In this document: positions 28,222-37,705 of the stretch, piece by piece
Layout: each line of letters starts with the position of its first letter
Position numbering within the stretch: the first letter of the stretch is position 1
NCBI GenBank assembly: GCA_017542485.1
Contig: JAFXXC010000077.1
Location: forward strand, 38,835-102,834
Direction: 5' to 3'
DNA: 64,000 bases
Source of the DNA: Acholeplasmatales bacterium
GTDB lineage: Bacteria; Bacillota_I; Bacilli_A; Acholeplasmatales; Anaeroplasmataceae
Notes under the pieces: generated by a model
Seen by the model: only the letters and a program-made list of their open reading frames with translations
The model's database searches: none
What the model was told of the DNA's origin: nothing
Position numbers and translations under genes: made by a program

Positions 28222-31200
28222 ATGCAAGATTATCCAAATAAACAAGGTTTATATGATCCAAGTTATGAGCATGATGCATGTGGAATAGGTGCTATTGCTC
28301 AAATAAAAGGTATAAGAACACATAAAACAATTAAGGATGCATTAGACATCCTAATTCATTTGGAGCATAGAGGTGGTACAGGCGCTGAAGACAATTCTGG
28401 AGATGGTGCTGGTATCTTATTTCAAATTCCACATAAATTCTTTAAAAATGAAATATTAGGATTTGAACTACCAGATGAATATGACTATGCAGTAGGTCAA
28501 TTATTCTTATCAGAAAATGAAATGTTAAGAAAAAATGAAATTGAAATTATCAATAAAGGTCTAGAAACTAATGGCTTAGAAATATTAGGATATAGAAAAG
28601 TACCAGTAGATACAAAGGATATAGGTAAGACAGCTTTAGATGCAATGCCATATATTGCTCAAGTATTTGTAAAAAGACCTTCTGATATAGAAAGAGGATT
28701 ACCTTTTGAAAGAAAATTATATTTGGCTAGAAGAGTAATTGAAAAAATGGCTATTGATAATAATTCAAGATTATATTTTTGTTCATTTTCTTCTAGAACT
28801 ATTGTTTATAAGGGAATGCTTGTTTCTACACAGGTTAGAAATTTCTTTTTGGATTTATTAGATACTAAAGTTGAAAGTGCTATTGCATTAGTACATTCAA
28901 GATTTTCTACTAATACATTCCCATCTTGGGATAGAGCGCATCCAAATAGATTTTTATGTCATAATGGAGAAATAAACACTATTCGTGGTAATGTTAATAT
29001 GGTTAGAGCTAGAGAAGGCTTATTTAAATCAGAGTATTTTGGCAATGATTTAAATAAAATATTACCAATTATTCCAAAGGAATCATCAGATTCAGCTATG
29101 TTTGATAACTTCTTAGAATTTATGTATTTGAATGGTAGAAGCCTAGAAGAAACAATTATGATGATGATACCAGAGCCTTGGGAAAAGAATAGTGAAATGA
29201 ATCCTAACTTAAGGGCATTTTATGAATTCCATTCTACATTCCAAGAGCCATGGGATGGTCCTGCCTCAATTATATTCTCTGATGGTGTAAAGGTTGGTGC
29301 ATCACTTGACAGAAATGGCTTAAGACCATCAAGATATTATATCACTAAGGATGATTATTTAATTTTATTCTCAGAAACTGGTTCATTACCAATTCCTGAA
29401 GAAAATATTAAAGAAAAGAAGAGATTAGAGCCAGGTAAGATATTATTAGTAGACACAGAAAAAGGTGAAATCATTTCAAATGATGAAATTAAGGAAGTAT
29501 ATTCTAATAAATATCCTTACAAGGAATGGAATAAAAAAATAATTAAGCTTAATGATTTGCCTAATGAAAAAGCTATTGATAAAAATTACGATATTGATTT
29601 ATTAGAAAAACAAGTTGGTTATACATACGATGAGTTAATGGAAAGCATTATACCATTTGCAGAAAACGCAAGTGAAAAGGTTGTTTCTATGGGTAATGAT
29701 ATGCCACTTGCTGTACTTATGAATAAAGAATTTAATTTATTTCAATTCTTTAAGCAACGTTTTGCTCAAGTAACTAACCCTCCTATCGATTCAATTAGAG
29801 AAGAGATAGTTATGTCAACTTCTAATTATTTAGGATGTGAAGGTAATTTATTAAATCCAACAGAAAGTAATGCTTTTAGAGTAAAGATTGATAATCCTTT
29901 ATTAAGTAAGGAAGAATTCTATAAAATTAGAAATATGTTTAAGTATGGTATTAAGACTGAAATAGTATCTATTACTTATGATTATAAAAATGAATCAATG
30001 GAGGAAGCTTTAAATAGGATATTTAGAGAATGTGATTTAAAGATTGATTCTGGTGCTTCAATTATTATTTTATCAGATAGAAATCAAAGAGGTGTTGCTA
30101 TACCTTCATTATTAGTATCAAGTGCTATTCATCAGCACTTAACTATGACTTCAAGAAGAACACATGTCTCATTGGTATTAGAAGCTGCTGAGCCAAGAGA
30201 TGTCCATCATTATGCAACATTAATTGGCTATGGAATTAATGCAATTTATCCATATTTGGTATACGAAACAATTGAATTATATGCAAATAGAGGATATATA
30301 AAGACTGATATAAATAAAGCTTTTAGTAATTATATTTATGGTGTAATGCATTCTATTACTAAGATAATGGCAAAGATGGGTATTTCTACAATTCAGTCAT
30401 ATAATGGTGCTCAAATATTTGAATGCTTAGGTTTGAATGATGATGTAGTATCTAAGTACTTTACTAATACTCCATCATCTATTGGTGGTATTGGATTAAA
30501 AGAGATAGAAGAAAATACAATTAAAGTATATAACAAAGCATTAGAGTCTAAGAAGGATACATTAGAATCAATTGGTCTTCATGGATATAGGAAAAACCAA
30601 ATGGAACATATTTATGATCCTCTAACTATTATGCATTTACAATATGCATGCAAAAATGGAAGCTATGATGAATATAAAGAGTTTACTAAGATGATTGATA
30701 GTAAGCTTATTAATATTAGAAATACATTTAATTTAAAATACAACAATTCAATTTCATTAGACGAAGTTGAATCAGTTGATGAAATTGTTAAAAGATTTAA
30801 AACAGGCGCTATGTCATATGGTTCAATTTCAAAAGAAGCACATGAATGTATGGCAATTGCTATGAATAGACTTCATGGTAAATCAAACACTGGTGAAGGT
30901 GGAGAAGAAAGAGAACGCTTTGAAAAATTAGATAATGGTGATTCAAAGTGTAGTGCAATTAAGCAAGTCGCTTCAGGTAGATTTGGAGTTACAATTGAAT
31001 ATTTAACAAATGCAATTGAAATTCAAATAAAAATGGCTCAAGGAGCTAAACCTGGAGAAGGTGGACAATTACCTGGTGCGAAGGTATTCCCTTGGATTGC
31101 AAAGGCAAGACATTCAACTCCTGGTGTTTCATTAATATCACCTCCTCCTCATCATGATATTTATTCTATTGAGGATTTAGCACAATTAATTTTTGATTTA

Positions 31201-32697
31201 AAGAATGCTAATAGAGGTGCTAGAATTTCTGTTAAACTAGTAGCTGAATCTGGTGTTGGTACAATCGCAGCTGGTGTAGTTAAGGCTGGTGCAAATACAA
31301 TATTGATTTCTGGATATGATGGTGGTACTGGTGCGGCACCAAGAACATCAATATATAATGCTGGTATTCCTTGGGAAATTGGTCTATCTGAAACACACCA
31401 AACATTAGTTATGAATGGTTTAAGAGATAGAGTAAGAATTGAAACAGATGGTAAATTATTAACTGGTAAGGATTTGGCTATTGCAATTTTACTTGGAGCC
31501 GAAGAGTTTGGTTTTGCAACAGGACCACTTATTGCCATGGGATGTATTATGATGAGAGTATGTAATTTAAATACTTGTCCTGTTGGTGTTGCAACTCAAG
31601 ACGAAAAGTTAAGAGCAAGATTTAAAGGTAAGCCTGAATATGTAATGAATTTCATGAGATTTATTGCATCTGAATTAAGAGAGTATATGGCATTATTAGG
31701 ATTTAGAACTATTGATGAGATGGTTGGTCATACTGAATTATTGTCATTAAAGGATGAATACAAAAATAAGATTGATGCAAGAAAGATGTTATTTAATAGA
31801 GATGTAGTTAATAAAGAAAGTATCTTTAAAGCATATAAGGCTAATGATTTATCAAATACAGTTGATTATAGAATGCTTTTACCATTATGTAAGGATGCAA
31901 TCTTAGGTGGTTTAAGCAAGAGAGTAGATTTAGAAATATCTAATGTTAATCGTGCATTTGGTACTATGTTATCAAATGAAATTACTAAGATACATGGCGA
32001 AAGAGGATTGAGTGAGGATTCTATCATTATTAACGCTTATGGTAATGCTGGTAATTCTTTTGGTTGTTTATTAACAAAGGGTGTTACTATAAATGTATTT
32101 GGAGATGCCAATGATTATTTTGGTAAATCTTTATGTGGTGGTAAATTAACCGTATCGCCTTTAAAAGAATCTACAATTAAACCAGAAGAAAATATTATTT
32201 GTGGTAATGTTGCACTTTATGGTGCTACATCAGGCGAATGTTATTTAGAAGGTATTGCAGGAGAAAGATTTGCAGTTAGAAATTCTGGAGCAACTGTAGT
32301 TACTTTGGGTTGCGGACAACATGGCTGCGAATATATGACAGGTGGTACTGCGGTAATCTTAGGAAAGATAGGAAGAAATTTCGCTGCTGGTATGAGTGGT
32401 GGAGTTGCTTATATCTATGGAAAAGATAATAAAAAGAATATAAATGAAGAATTAGTTTCTATATTAGATTTAGATGATAATGATGAAGAAACATTAAAGG
32501 TAATATTAAATAATCATATTAAATATACAAATTCTAAATATGTTAAAAATATACTTAAGAATTTTGATAGACATAATTTTATTAAGGTATTACCTAATGA
32601 TTATGCTAAGATTATCAAGTACATTGCTGAATTTAAGAAGTCTGGTTCTGCCAATCCAGAACTTGATGCATTTAATAAATTGATGGGGGTGAGATAA
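28222..32697 (+). CDS. gltB: Glutamate synthase large subunit
   Basis: Transfers the glutamine amide to 2-oxoglutarate, giving two glutamates. The 1491 residues hold, in order, the type II amidotransferase domain (nucleophile Cys20 in EHDACGIGA, exposed after removal of a 19-residue propeptide), a central domain, the FMN barrel (AKPGEGGQLPGAKV, SGYDGGTGAAPRTS), the 3Fe-4S loop CIMMRVCNLNTCPVGVA and the C-terminal beta-helix with GXXGXXXG repeats. Length matches bacterial GltB. gltD overlaps by one base. Confidence 0.98.
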   Translation: MQDYPNKQGLYDPSYEHDACGIGAIAQIKGIRTHKTIKDALDILIHLEHRGGTGAEDNSGDGAGILFQIPHKFFKNEILGFELPDEYDYAVGQLFLSENEMLRKNEIEIINKGLETNGLEILGYRKVPVDTKDIGKTALDAMPYIAQVFVKRPSDIERGLPFERKLYLARRVIEKMAIDNNSRLYFCSFSSRTIVYKGMLVSTQVRNFFLDLLDTKVESAIALVHSRFSTNTFPSWDRAHPNRFLCHNGEINTIRGNVNMVRAREGLFKSEYFGNDLNKILPIIPKESSDSAMFDNFLEFMYLNGRSLEETIMMMIPEPWEKNSEMNPNLRAFYEFHSTFQEPWDGPASIIFSDGVKVGASLDRNGLRPSRYYITKDDYLILFSETGSLPIPEENIKEKKRLEPGKILLVDTEKGEIISNDEIKEVYSNKYPYKEWNKKIIKLNDLPNEKAIDKNYDIDLLEKQVGYTYDELMESIIPFAENASEKVVSMGNDMPLAVLMNKEFNLFQFFKQRFAQVTNPPIDSIREEIVMSTSNYLGCEGNLLNPTESNAFRVKIDNPLLSKEEFYKIRNMFKYGIKTEIVSITYDYKNESMEEALNRIFRECDLKIDSGASIIILSDRNQRGVAIPSLLVSSAIHQHLTMTSRRTHVSLVLEAAEPRDVHHYATLIGYGINAIYPYLVYETIELYANRGYIKTDINKAFSNYIYGVMHSITKIMAKMGISTIQSYNGAQIFECLGLNDDVVSKYFTNTPSSIGGIGLKEIEENTIKVYNKALESKKDTLESIGLHGYRKNQMEHIYDPLTIMHLQYACKNGSYDEYKEFTKMIDSKLINIRNTFNLKYNNSISLDEVESVDEIVKRFKTGAMSYGSISKEAHECMAIAMNRLHGKSNTGEGGEERERFEKLDNGDSKCSAIKQVASGRFGVTIEYLTNAIEIQIKMAQGAKPGEGGQLPGAKVFPWIAKARHSTPGVSLISPPPHHDIYSIEDLAQLIFDLKNANRGARISVKLVAESGVGTIAAGVVKAGANTILISGYDGGTGAAPRTSIYNAGIPWEIGLSETHQTLVMNGLRDRVRIETDGKLLTGKDLAIAILLGAEEFGFATGPLIAMGCIMMRVCNLNTCPVGVATQDEKLRARFKGKPEYVMNFMRFIASELREYMALLGFRTIDEMVGHTELLSLKDEYKNKIDARKMLFNRDVVNKESIFKAYKANDLSNTVDYRMLLPLCKDAILGGLSKRVDLEISNVNRAFGTMLSNEITKIHGERGLSEDSIIINAYGNAGNSFGCLLTKGVTINVFGDANDYFGKSLCGGKLTVSPLKESTIKPEENIICGNVALYGATSGECYLEGIAGERFAVRNSGATVVTLGCGQHGCEYMTGGTAVILGKIGRNFAAGMSGGVAYIYGKDNKKNINEELVSILDLDDNDEETLKVILNNHIKYTNSKYVKNILKNFDRHNFIKVLPNDYAKIIKYIAEFKKSGSANPELDAFNKLMGVR

Positions 32698-34121
32698 TGG
32701 GAAAACCTACTGGCTTTATGGAATTTAAAAGATTAAATAAAGATGAAATAAGTGTAGAAGAAAGAATAAAAAACTTTAACGATTTCCATGTCTCATTTGA
32801 CTTAAAAACTCAAAGAGAACAAGCATCAAGATGTATGAATTGTGGAGTTCCATTTTGTCAATCTGCAATGAAAGTAAATAATAGAAATGTTGGTTGCCCA
32901 TTATCAAATTTGATACCTGAATGGAATCATTTGATATATTTGGGATTATATGAAGAAGCTTATAAAAGACTTGAAATGACTGCTCCATTTCCCGAGTTCA
33001 CAGGAAATGTTTGTCCAGCACTTTGTGAAGCATGTTGTTCATGCTCTATAAATGATGAAGCTGTTGGTGTTAGAGCTAATGAATTATTTTTGATTGAAGA
33101 AGCATTTAAAAATGGTTGGATTAAGCCAAAAAGAAATATTAAAAGGAATGGAAAGAAGATTGCTGTAATAGGATCTGGTCCTTCTGGACTTTCATGTGCC
33201 AAGAAACTTAACGATAATGGATTTACTGTTACTGTTTATGAGAAAAGTGATAGATTTGGTGGATTATTAATGTATGGTATACCTAATATGAAACTTGAAA
33301 AACAGATAATAGAAAGAAGAATAAATCTATTAGAGGAAGAAGGAATTGTATTTATAAAAAATACTAGAATAGGTTATGATTTGAAAGTATCAAAGTTATT
33401 AGATGAGTATGATGATATTGTATTTGCGTGTGGTACATCAGCTCCTCGTCCTCTTGTATGTAAAGGAAGCGATGCTAAAGGAGTTATCTATGCAGTTGAT
33501 TTTTTGAAAGAAACTACTAGAAATTTATTAGATGAAAAGAAATTTATTTACAATTTAAAAGATAAGAATGTAATAATTATAGGTGGTGGTGATACTGCTA
33601 ACGATTGTTGTGGTACTGCTGCAAGAGAAGGTGCAAAGACTGTTACTGAACTTGAAATAACTAAAGAGCCACCTCTTGAAAATACAGTTTCTTGGCCTAA
33701 TTATCCTAATAAAAAGAAAACAGATTATGGTGTTTTTGAATGTAATACTATTTATGGTAAGGATATTAGAAGATATGAAACAACAATTGATGAAGTTGTT
33801 AAGGATAAAGATAATAATATAATTGGTGTTAATATTAAAAAGGTTAAATTTGAAAATGGTAAATTTGTAGATGTTCCTAATACAACAGAATATTTACCAT
33901 GTGATTGTTTGATTATTGCTATGGGCTTTTTGGGTACTAGTGATGAAGATTCAAAAAATTATGGTTTAAATACAAACAGAAATAGAATTAACTTAAATGG
34001 TTTTAATTATAATGATAATATTTTTGTTTGTGGAGATATGAAAAATGGACAATCTTTAGTTGTTGTTGCAATAAAAGATGGTATTGATTGTGCATTAAAG
34101 GTTATAGAAAAATATAGGTGA
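32697..34121 (+). CDS. gltD: Glutamate synthase small subunit
   Basis: NADPH-oxidising partner of GltB. The 474 residues begin with cysteine motifs for two 4Fe-4S clusters (C46, C49, C54, C67, and CPALCEACCSC near 105), then FAD binding AVIGSGPSGLSCAKKLNDNG, the NADPH fold VIIIGGGDTANDCCG and the terminal FVCGDMKNGQSLVV. It is a paralogue of NfnB at 44.8 kb, but its one-base overlap with gltB fixes its role. Confidence 0.97.
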   Translation: MGKPTGFMEFKRLNKDEISVEERIKNFNDFHVSFDLKTQREQASRCMNCGVPFCQSAMKVNNRNVGCPLSNLIPEWNHLIYLGLYEEAYKRLEMTAPFPEFTGNVCPALCEACCSCSINDEAVGVRANELFLIEEAFKNGWIKPKRNIKRNGKKIAVIGSGPSGLSCAKKLNDNGFTVTVYEKSDRFGGLLMYGIPNMKLEKQIIERRINLLEEEGIVFIKNTRIGYDLKVSKLLDEYDDIVFACGTSAPRPLVCKGSDAKGVIYAVDFLKETTRNLLDEKKFIYNLKDKNVIIIGGGDTANDCCGTAAREGAKTVTELEITKEPPLENTVSWPNYPNKKKTDYGVFECNTIYGKDIRRYETTIDEVVKDKDNNIIGVNIKKVKFENGKFVDVPNTTEYLPCDCLIIAMGFLGTSDEDSKNYGLNTNRNRINLNGFNYNDNIFVCGDMKNGQSLVVVAIKDGIDCALKVIEKYR

Positions 34122-34125
34122 TTTT

Positions 34126-35379
34126 ATGGAGAAAAAGGGTTTTGTAACTAAAGAATTAATAGAAAAAATTGTTAAAAAATATCCAACACCTTTTCATATT
34201 TATTATGAAAAAGGTATTAGGGAGAATGCTAGAAGATTAAAAAAGGCTTTTTCTTGGAATAAAGGATATAAGGAATACTTTGCTGTTAAAGCTACTCCAA
34301 ATCCCTATATTTTAAAGATATTAAAGGAAGAAGGTTGTGGGGTTGATTGTTCATCATTAACTGAATTGATGATGTCGAGTCGAGTAGGTTTTAAAGGTGA
34401 TGAAATAATGTTTTCTTCAAATGTTACACCAGAAGAGGATTTTGTTTTAGCTAGAAGACTAGGTGCATATATTAATTTTGATGACATTACTCACATTGAT
34501 TTTTTTAAAGAATTAGCACCATTTAGTGAAACTATGTGCTTACGATATAATCCAGGTGGAGATTTTACATTAAATAATGAAATAATGGATACTCCTAAGG
34601 ATGCTAAATATGGTATGACTAAAAATCAAATGAAAGAAGCTATTATTAAATTGAAAGGATATGGTGTTAAGCATTTTGGTATTCATGCATTTTTGGCATC
34701 TAACACCAAGGATAATGGCTATTATCCTAAACTTGCTAGTATATTATTTAATTTAGCAGTTGAGTTACATAAGGAATGTGACTGTCATATTTCTTTTATC
34801 AATTTAAGTGGTGGAGTAGGAGTGGATTATAGACCTGATGAGCCTAAAAATGATATTGAAATTATTGGAGAAGGTGTAAGGTTTGAATATGAAAAAATAC
34901 TTGTCCCAGAAGGTATGGATGATGTAAAAATATTTACAGAATTAGGTAGATTTATGTTAGCTCCATATGGTGAATTGATTGCTAAAGTTATACATGAAAA
35001 ACATATTTATAAAGAGTATATAGGGCTTGATGCATGTGCTGCTAATTTAATGAGACCAGCTATGTATGGAGCTTATCATCATATTACAGTTTTGGGTAAG
35101 GAAAATGATGAATGTAATTATAAATATGACGTTACTGGTGGTTTGTGTGAGAATAATGATAAATTTGCAATTGATAGGATGTTACCAAAAATAGAGATAG
35201 GTGACTATGTTGCTATACATGATGCTGGAGCACATGGCTTCTCTATGGGATATAATTATAATGGAAAATTAAGATCTGCTGAATTATTATTAAAAGAAGA
35301 TGGTAGTGTTAAAATGATTAGAAGGAAAGAAACACCAGAAGATTATTTTGCTACTTTAGATTTTAGTGAATTCAAATAA
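34126..35379 (+). CDS. lysA: Diaminopimelate decarboxylase
   Basis: PLP enzyme of the alanine-racemase fold making lysine from meso-diaminopimelate. In the 417 residues Lys55 (EYFAVKATPNP) is the PLP lysine; other marks are VDCSSLTELMM, FGIHAFLASN, LSGGVGVDY, FTELGRFM and the C-terminal YDVTGGLCENNDKFA. Start AGGTGATTTTATG. Carboxynorspermidine decarboxylase is a related alternative, but dapL in the same operon supports LysA. Confidence 0.9.
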   Translation: MEKKGFVTKELIEKIVKKYPTPFHIYYEKGIRENARRLKKAFSWNKGYKEYFAVKATPNPYILKILKEEGCGVDCSSLTELMMSSRVGFKGDEIMFSSNVTPEEDFVLARRLGAYINFDDITHIDFFKELAPFSETMCLRYNPGGDFTLNNEIMDTPKDAKYGMTKNQMKEAIIKLKGYGVKHFGIHAFLASNTKDNGYYPKLASILFNLAVELHKECDCHISFINLSGGVGVDYRPDEPKNDIEIIGEGVRFEYEKILVPEGMDDVKIFTELGRFMLAPYGELIAKVIHEKHIYKEYIGLDACAANLMRPAMYGAYHHITVLGKENDECNYKYDVTGGLCENNDKFAIDRMLPKIEIGDYVAIHDAGAHGFSMGYNYNGKLRSAELLLKEDGSVKMIRRKETPEDYFATLDFSEFK

Positions 35380-35410
35380 AATTCGAATAACTACTATTTT
35401 AAAAATATAT

Positions 35411-35439
35411 TTGTAAATGATATTATTATAATTTATAAT
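35411..35439 (+). promoter_or_regulatory. Promoter of icd
   Basis: TTGTAA, 17 bases, TATAAT (a second TATAAT overlaps at 35427). The icd ATG at 35468 follows a GGAGGT site. Confidence 0.65.
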
Positions 35440-35467
35440 AAGTAGTGATTTCGGAGGTATTGAAATT

Positions 35468-36682
35468 ATGAAAAAAATTGAAATGAAAACTCCACTTGTG
35501 GAGATGGATGGAGATGAAATGACAAGAATTCTTTGGCAAATGATCAAAGATGAACTTTTATTACCATTCGTAAATTTAAAGACAGAATATTATGATTTAG
35601 GTTTAAAGAAAAGAGAAGAGACAAAGGACCAAATTACTATTGATTCTGCAAATGCTACTAAAAAGTATGGTGTTGCTGTAAAGTGTGCAACTATAACTCC
35701 TAATAAGCAAAGAGTTGAAGAATATAATCTAAGTGAAATGTGGAAAAGCCCTAATGGTACTATTAGAGCAATTTTAGATGGTACTGTATTTAGAGCACCT
35801 ATTATTATAGATACTATTAAGCCAGTAGTTAAGAATTGGAAAAAGCCAATTACTATTGCTCGTCATGCGTATGGTGATGTATATAAGGATACTGAATTTA
35901 GAATTGAAAAACCTGGTAAAGCTGAATTATTATATACATCAGTTGATGGTGAAGTACAAAGACAAACTATTTATGATTTTGAATGTGCTGGTGTGCTTCA
36001 AGGTCTTTATAATAAGGATTCATCAATTGAGTCATTTGCTCATTCATGCTTTAAGTATGCGATTGATACAAAGCAGGATTTATGGTTTTCAACTAAAGAC
36101 ACAATTTCAAAGAAATATGATCAAACATTTAAACTAAAATTCCAAGAGATTTACGAGAATTGTTATAAAGCTAAATTTGAGGAATTAGGTATTACATATT
36201 TCTATACTTTAATTGATGATGCTGTTGCTAGAGTTATTAGAAGTGAAGGCGGATTCATTTGGGCTCTTAAGAATTATGATGGCGATGTTATGAGTGATAT
36301 GGTTTCTACTGCATTTGGTAGTTTAGCTATGATGACATCTGTACTTGTTTCACCAGATGGTAATTATGAATATGAAGCAGCACATGGTACTGTAACAAGA
36401 CATTATTATAAATATTTAAAGGGTGAAGAAACATCAACTAATCCAATCGCTACTATTTATGCATGGAGTGGTGCATTAAGAAAACGTGGAGAGATGGATA
36501 AATTACCTGAATTAATTAAATTCGCAGATAATTTAGAGGCAGCTTGTGTTAAGACATTACTTGATGGTATTATGACTAAAGATTTAGTAAATTTAGTTGA
36601 TAGTGGTGTTAGTGTTAAGTCTGTCAATTCTAAAGAATTCATATTAGCAATTAAAGAAAGATTAAGTGCATATTATAATTAA
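35468..36682 (+). CDS. icd: NADP-dependent isocitrate dehydrogenase, eukaryote-like type
   Basis: Oxidises isocitrate to 2-oxoglutarate with NADP, feeding the GltBD and GlnN cycle encoded just upstream. The 404-residue protein is of the homodimeric eukaryotic-type subfamily rather than the E. coli type: MKTPLVEMDGDEMTRILWQ, KCATITPNKQRVEEY, MWKSPNGTIRAILDGTVFR, IARHAYGDVYK and the terminal YEAAHGTVTRHY. It has its own promoter and terminator. No citrate synthase or aconitase lies in the window. Confidence 0.96.
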   Translation: MKKIEMKTPLVEMDGDEMTRILWQMIKDELLLPFVNLKTEYYDLGLKKREETKDQITIDSANATKKYGVAVKCATITPNKQRVEEYNLSEMWKSPNGTIRAILDGTVFRAPIIIDTIKPVVKNWKKPITIARHAYGDVYKDTEFRIEKPGKAELLYTSVDGEVQRQTIYDFECAGVLQGLYNKDSSIESFAHSCFKYAIDTKQDLWFSTKDTISKKYDQTFKLKFQEIYENCYKAKFEELGITYFYTLIDDAVARVIRSEGGFIWALKNYDGDVMSDMVSTAFGSLAMMTSVLVSPDGNYEYEAAHGTVTRHYYKYLKGEETSTNPIATIYAWSGALRKRGEMDKLPELIKFADNLEAACVKTLLDGIMTKDLVNLVDSGVSVKSVNSKEFILAIKERLSAYYN

Positions 36683-36687
36683 TTAAT

Positions 36688-36739
36688 AAGACTGTGAAAT
36701 ATTATTCATATTAATTGAATTTTTCACAGTCTTTTTTTT
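36688..36739 (+). terminator. Terminator after icd
   Basis: Twelve-pair stem AAGACTGTGAAA/TTTCACAGTCTT around a 22-base loop with a small inner stem, followed by TTTTTT. Confidence 0.9.
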
Positions 36740-36772
36740 CATGAAAAAAAGTTATATTTATAATCAATTATA

Positions 36773-36802
36773 TTGATTAAAAATAGTAAATAATGATATA
36801 AT
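36773..36802 (+). promoter_or_regulatory. Promoter of the degV-aro operon
   Basis: TTGATT, 18 bases, TATAAT. RNA should begin near 36809, only a base or two before the first in-frame ATG (36811), so that ATG has no leader and no ribosome site. The ribosome site AGAGGGTGG at 36821-36829 then points to ATT at 36835 as the start of the first gene. Confidence 0.65.
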
Positions 36803-36810
36803 TCTATAAA

Positions 36811-37686
36811 ATGGTTTTAAAGAGGGTGGTATTTATTAAAACTAAAATTTTTGTATTTTCATCATCTGGATTGGATTATGTTACTCATAACCCTCAAGTA
36901 GAGGTTATTCCTGACATTATCAAATCTTTTTATGATGAGATATATTATGAAGGTTCTGAATTAGATACTATCCAATTTTATGATAGAGCAAGATATGATA
37001 GACATTTTAATCCAGAAATATTACCATGTGATTTGAATACTATATTTGAAAGAATGGATAATGCAATTAGTAACAAGTATGAAAGATTTATTTTTTTAGT
37101 TAATACTAATGGTATTATAGATTATTCTAACGAGATTGAAGAAGTGTTAAGAAAGTATAGTGAATATGATATAACACCAATAGAGATTAATGCATTATCT
37201 TATCCGTTAGCTCAATTAGCTATCGATTGCGAAAAGATATCAAAGGTAACTGATAATGTTAATGAAATTAAGGATTTTGTTGAAAAATATAAGAATTCTT
37301 TTAAGATTTATTTTTATTCACCAAAGGAAAATGTGTTACCAAGTATTAGAAGAATTGATTTTGATGAGGATGTAATTGTTTCATCAAAAGATGGAAAATT
37401 ATTTGTTTATGATGGCGAATTGAATGAGATAAAAAGAAATGTTCAGGAATCATATTTGGAAAAAATGTTATCTGAATATTCTACGGAAATTGAAAATGAA
37501 AAAGTAGTACCTTTTATTCTATATACAAATAGAAATTCTATATATAATGATATATTTGAAAGAGTATTATTGAACAAGTTTCCTAGATTGAAATCAATAA
37601 AAAGAGCTCCTATACCAGCCATATTAGGAGTTAAAGTAGGTCTTAATGCAATAGGATTAGGCTATATAAAGAAAATAGAATTATAA
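36811..37686 (+). CDS. DegV-like protein heading the aromatic operon
   Basis: Resembles DegV-family fatty-acid-binding proteins, which as FakB partners supply fatty acids to FakA; the match is moderate (KIFVFSSSGLDYV at the start, ITPIEINALSYPLAQLA, and the C-terminal domain). The coordinates are the longest reading. I think translation really begins at ATT 36835: it has AGAGGGTGG six bases upstream, the context is identical to that of yggS (AGGGTGGTATTTAT followed by G there, T here), and KTKIFVFSSS then aligns with the usual DegV N-terminus. Its link to the seven aromatic genes that follow 19 bases later is unexplained. Confidence 0.75.
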   Translation: MVLKRVVFIKTKIFVFSSSGLDYVTHNPQVEVIPDIIKSFYDEIYYEGSELDTIQFYDRARYDRHFNPEILPCDLNTIFERMDNAISNKYERFIFLVNTNGIIDYSNEIEEVLRKYSEYDITPIEINALSYPLAQLAIDCEKISKVTDNVNEIKDFVEKYKNSFKIYFYSPKENVLPSIRRIDFDEDVIVSSKDGKLFVYDGELNEIKRNVQESYLEKMLSEYSTEIENEKVVPFILYTNRNSIYNDIFERVLLNKFPRLKSIKRAPIPAILGVKVGLNAIGLGYIKKIEL

Positions 37687-37705
37687 TTTTTGGAGGAGAT
37701 TTATT

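Noticed and set aside
31161..31538. 125-codon minus-strand frame inside gltB
   Set aside because: Lies opposite the conserved FMN domain of gltB; shadow frame.
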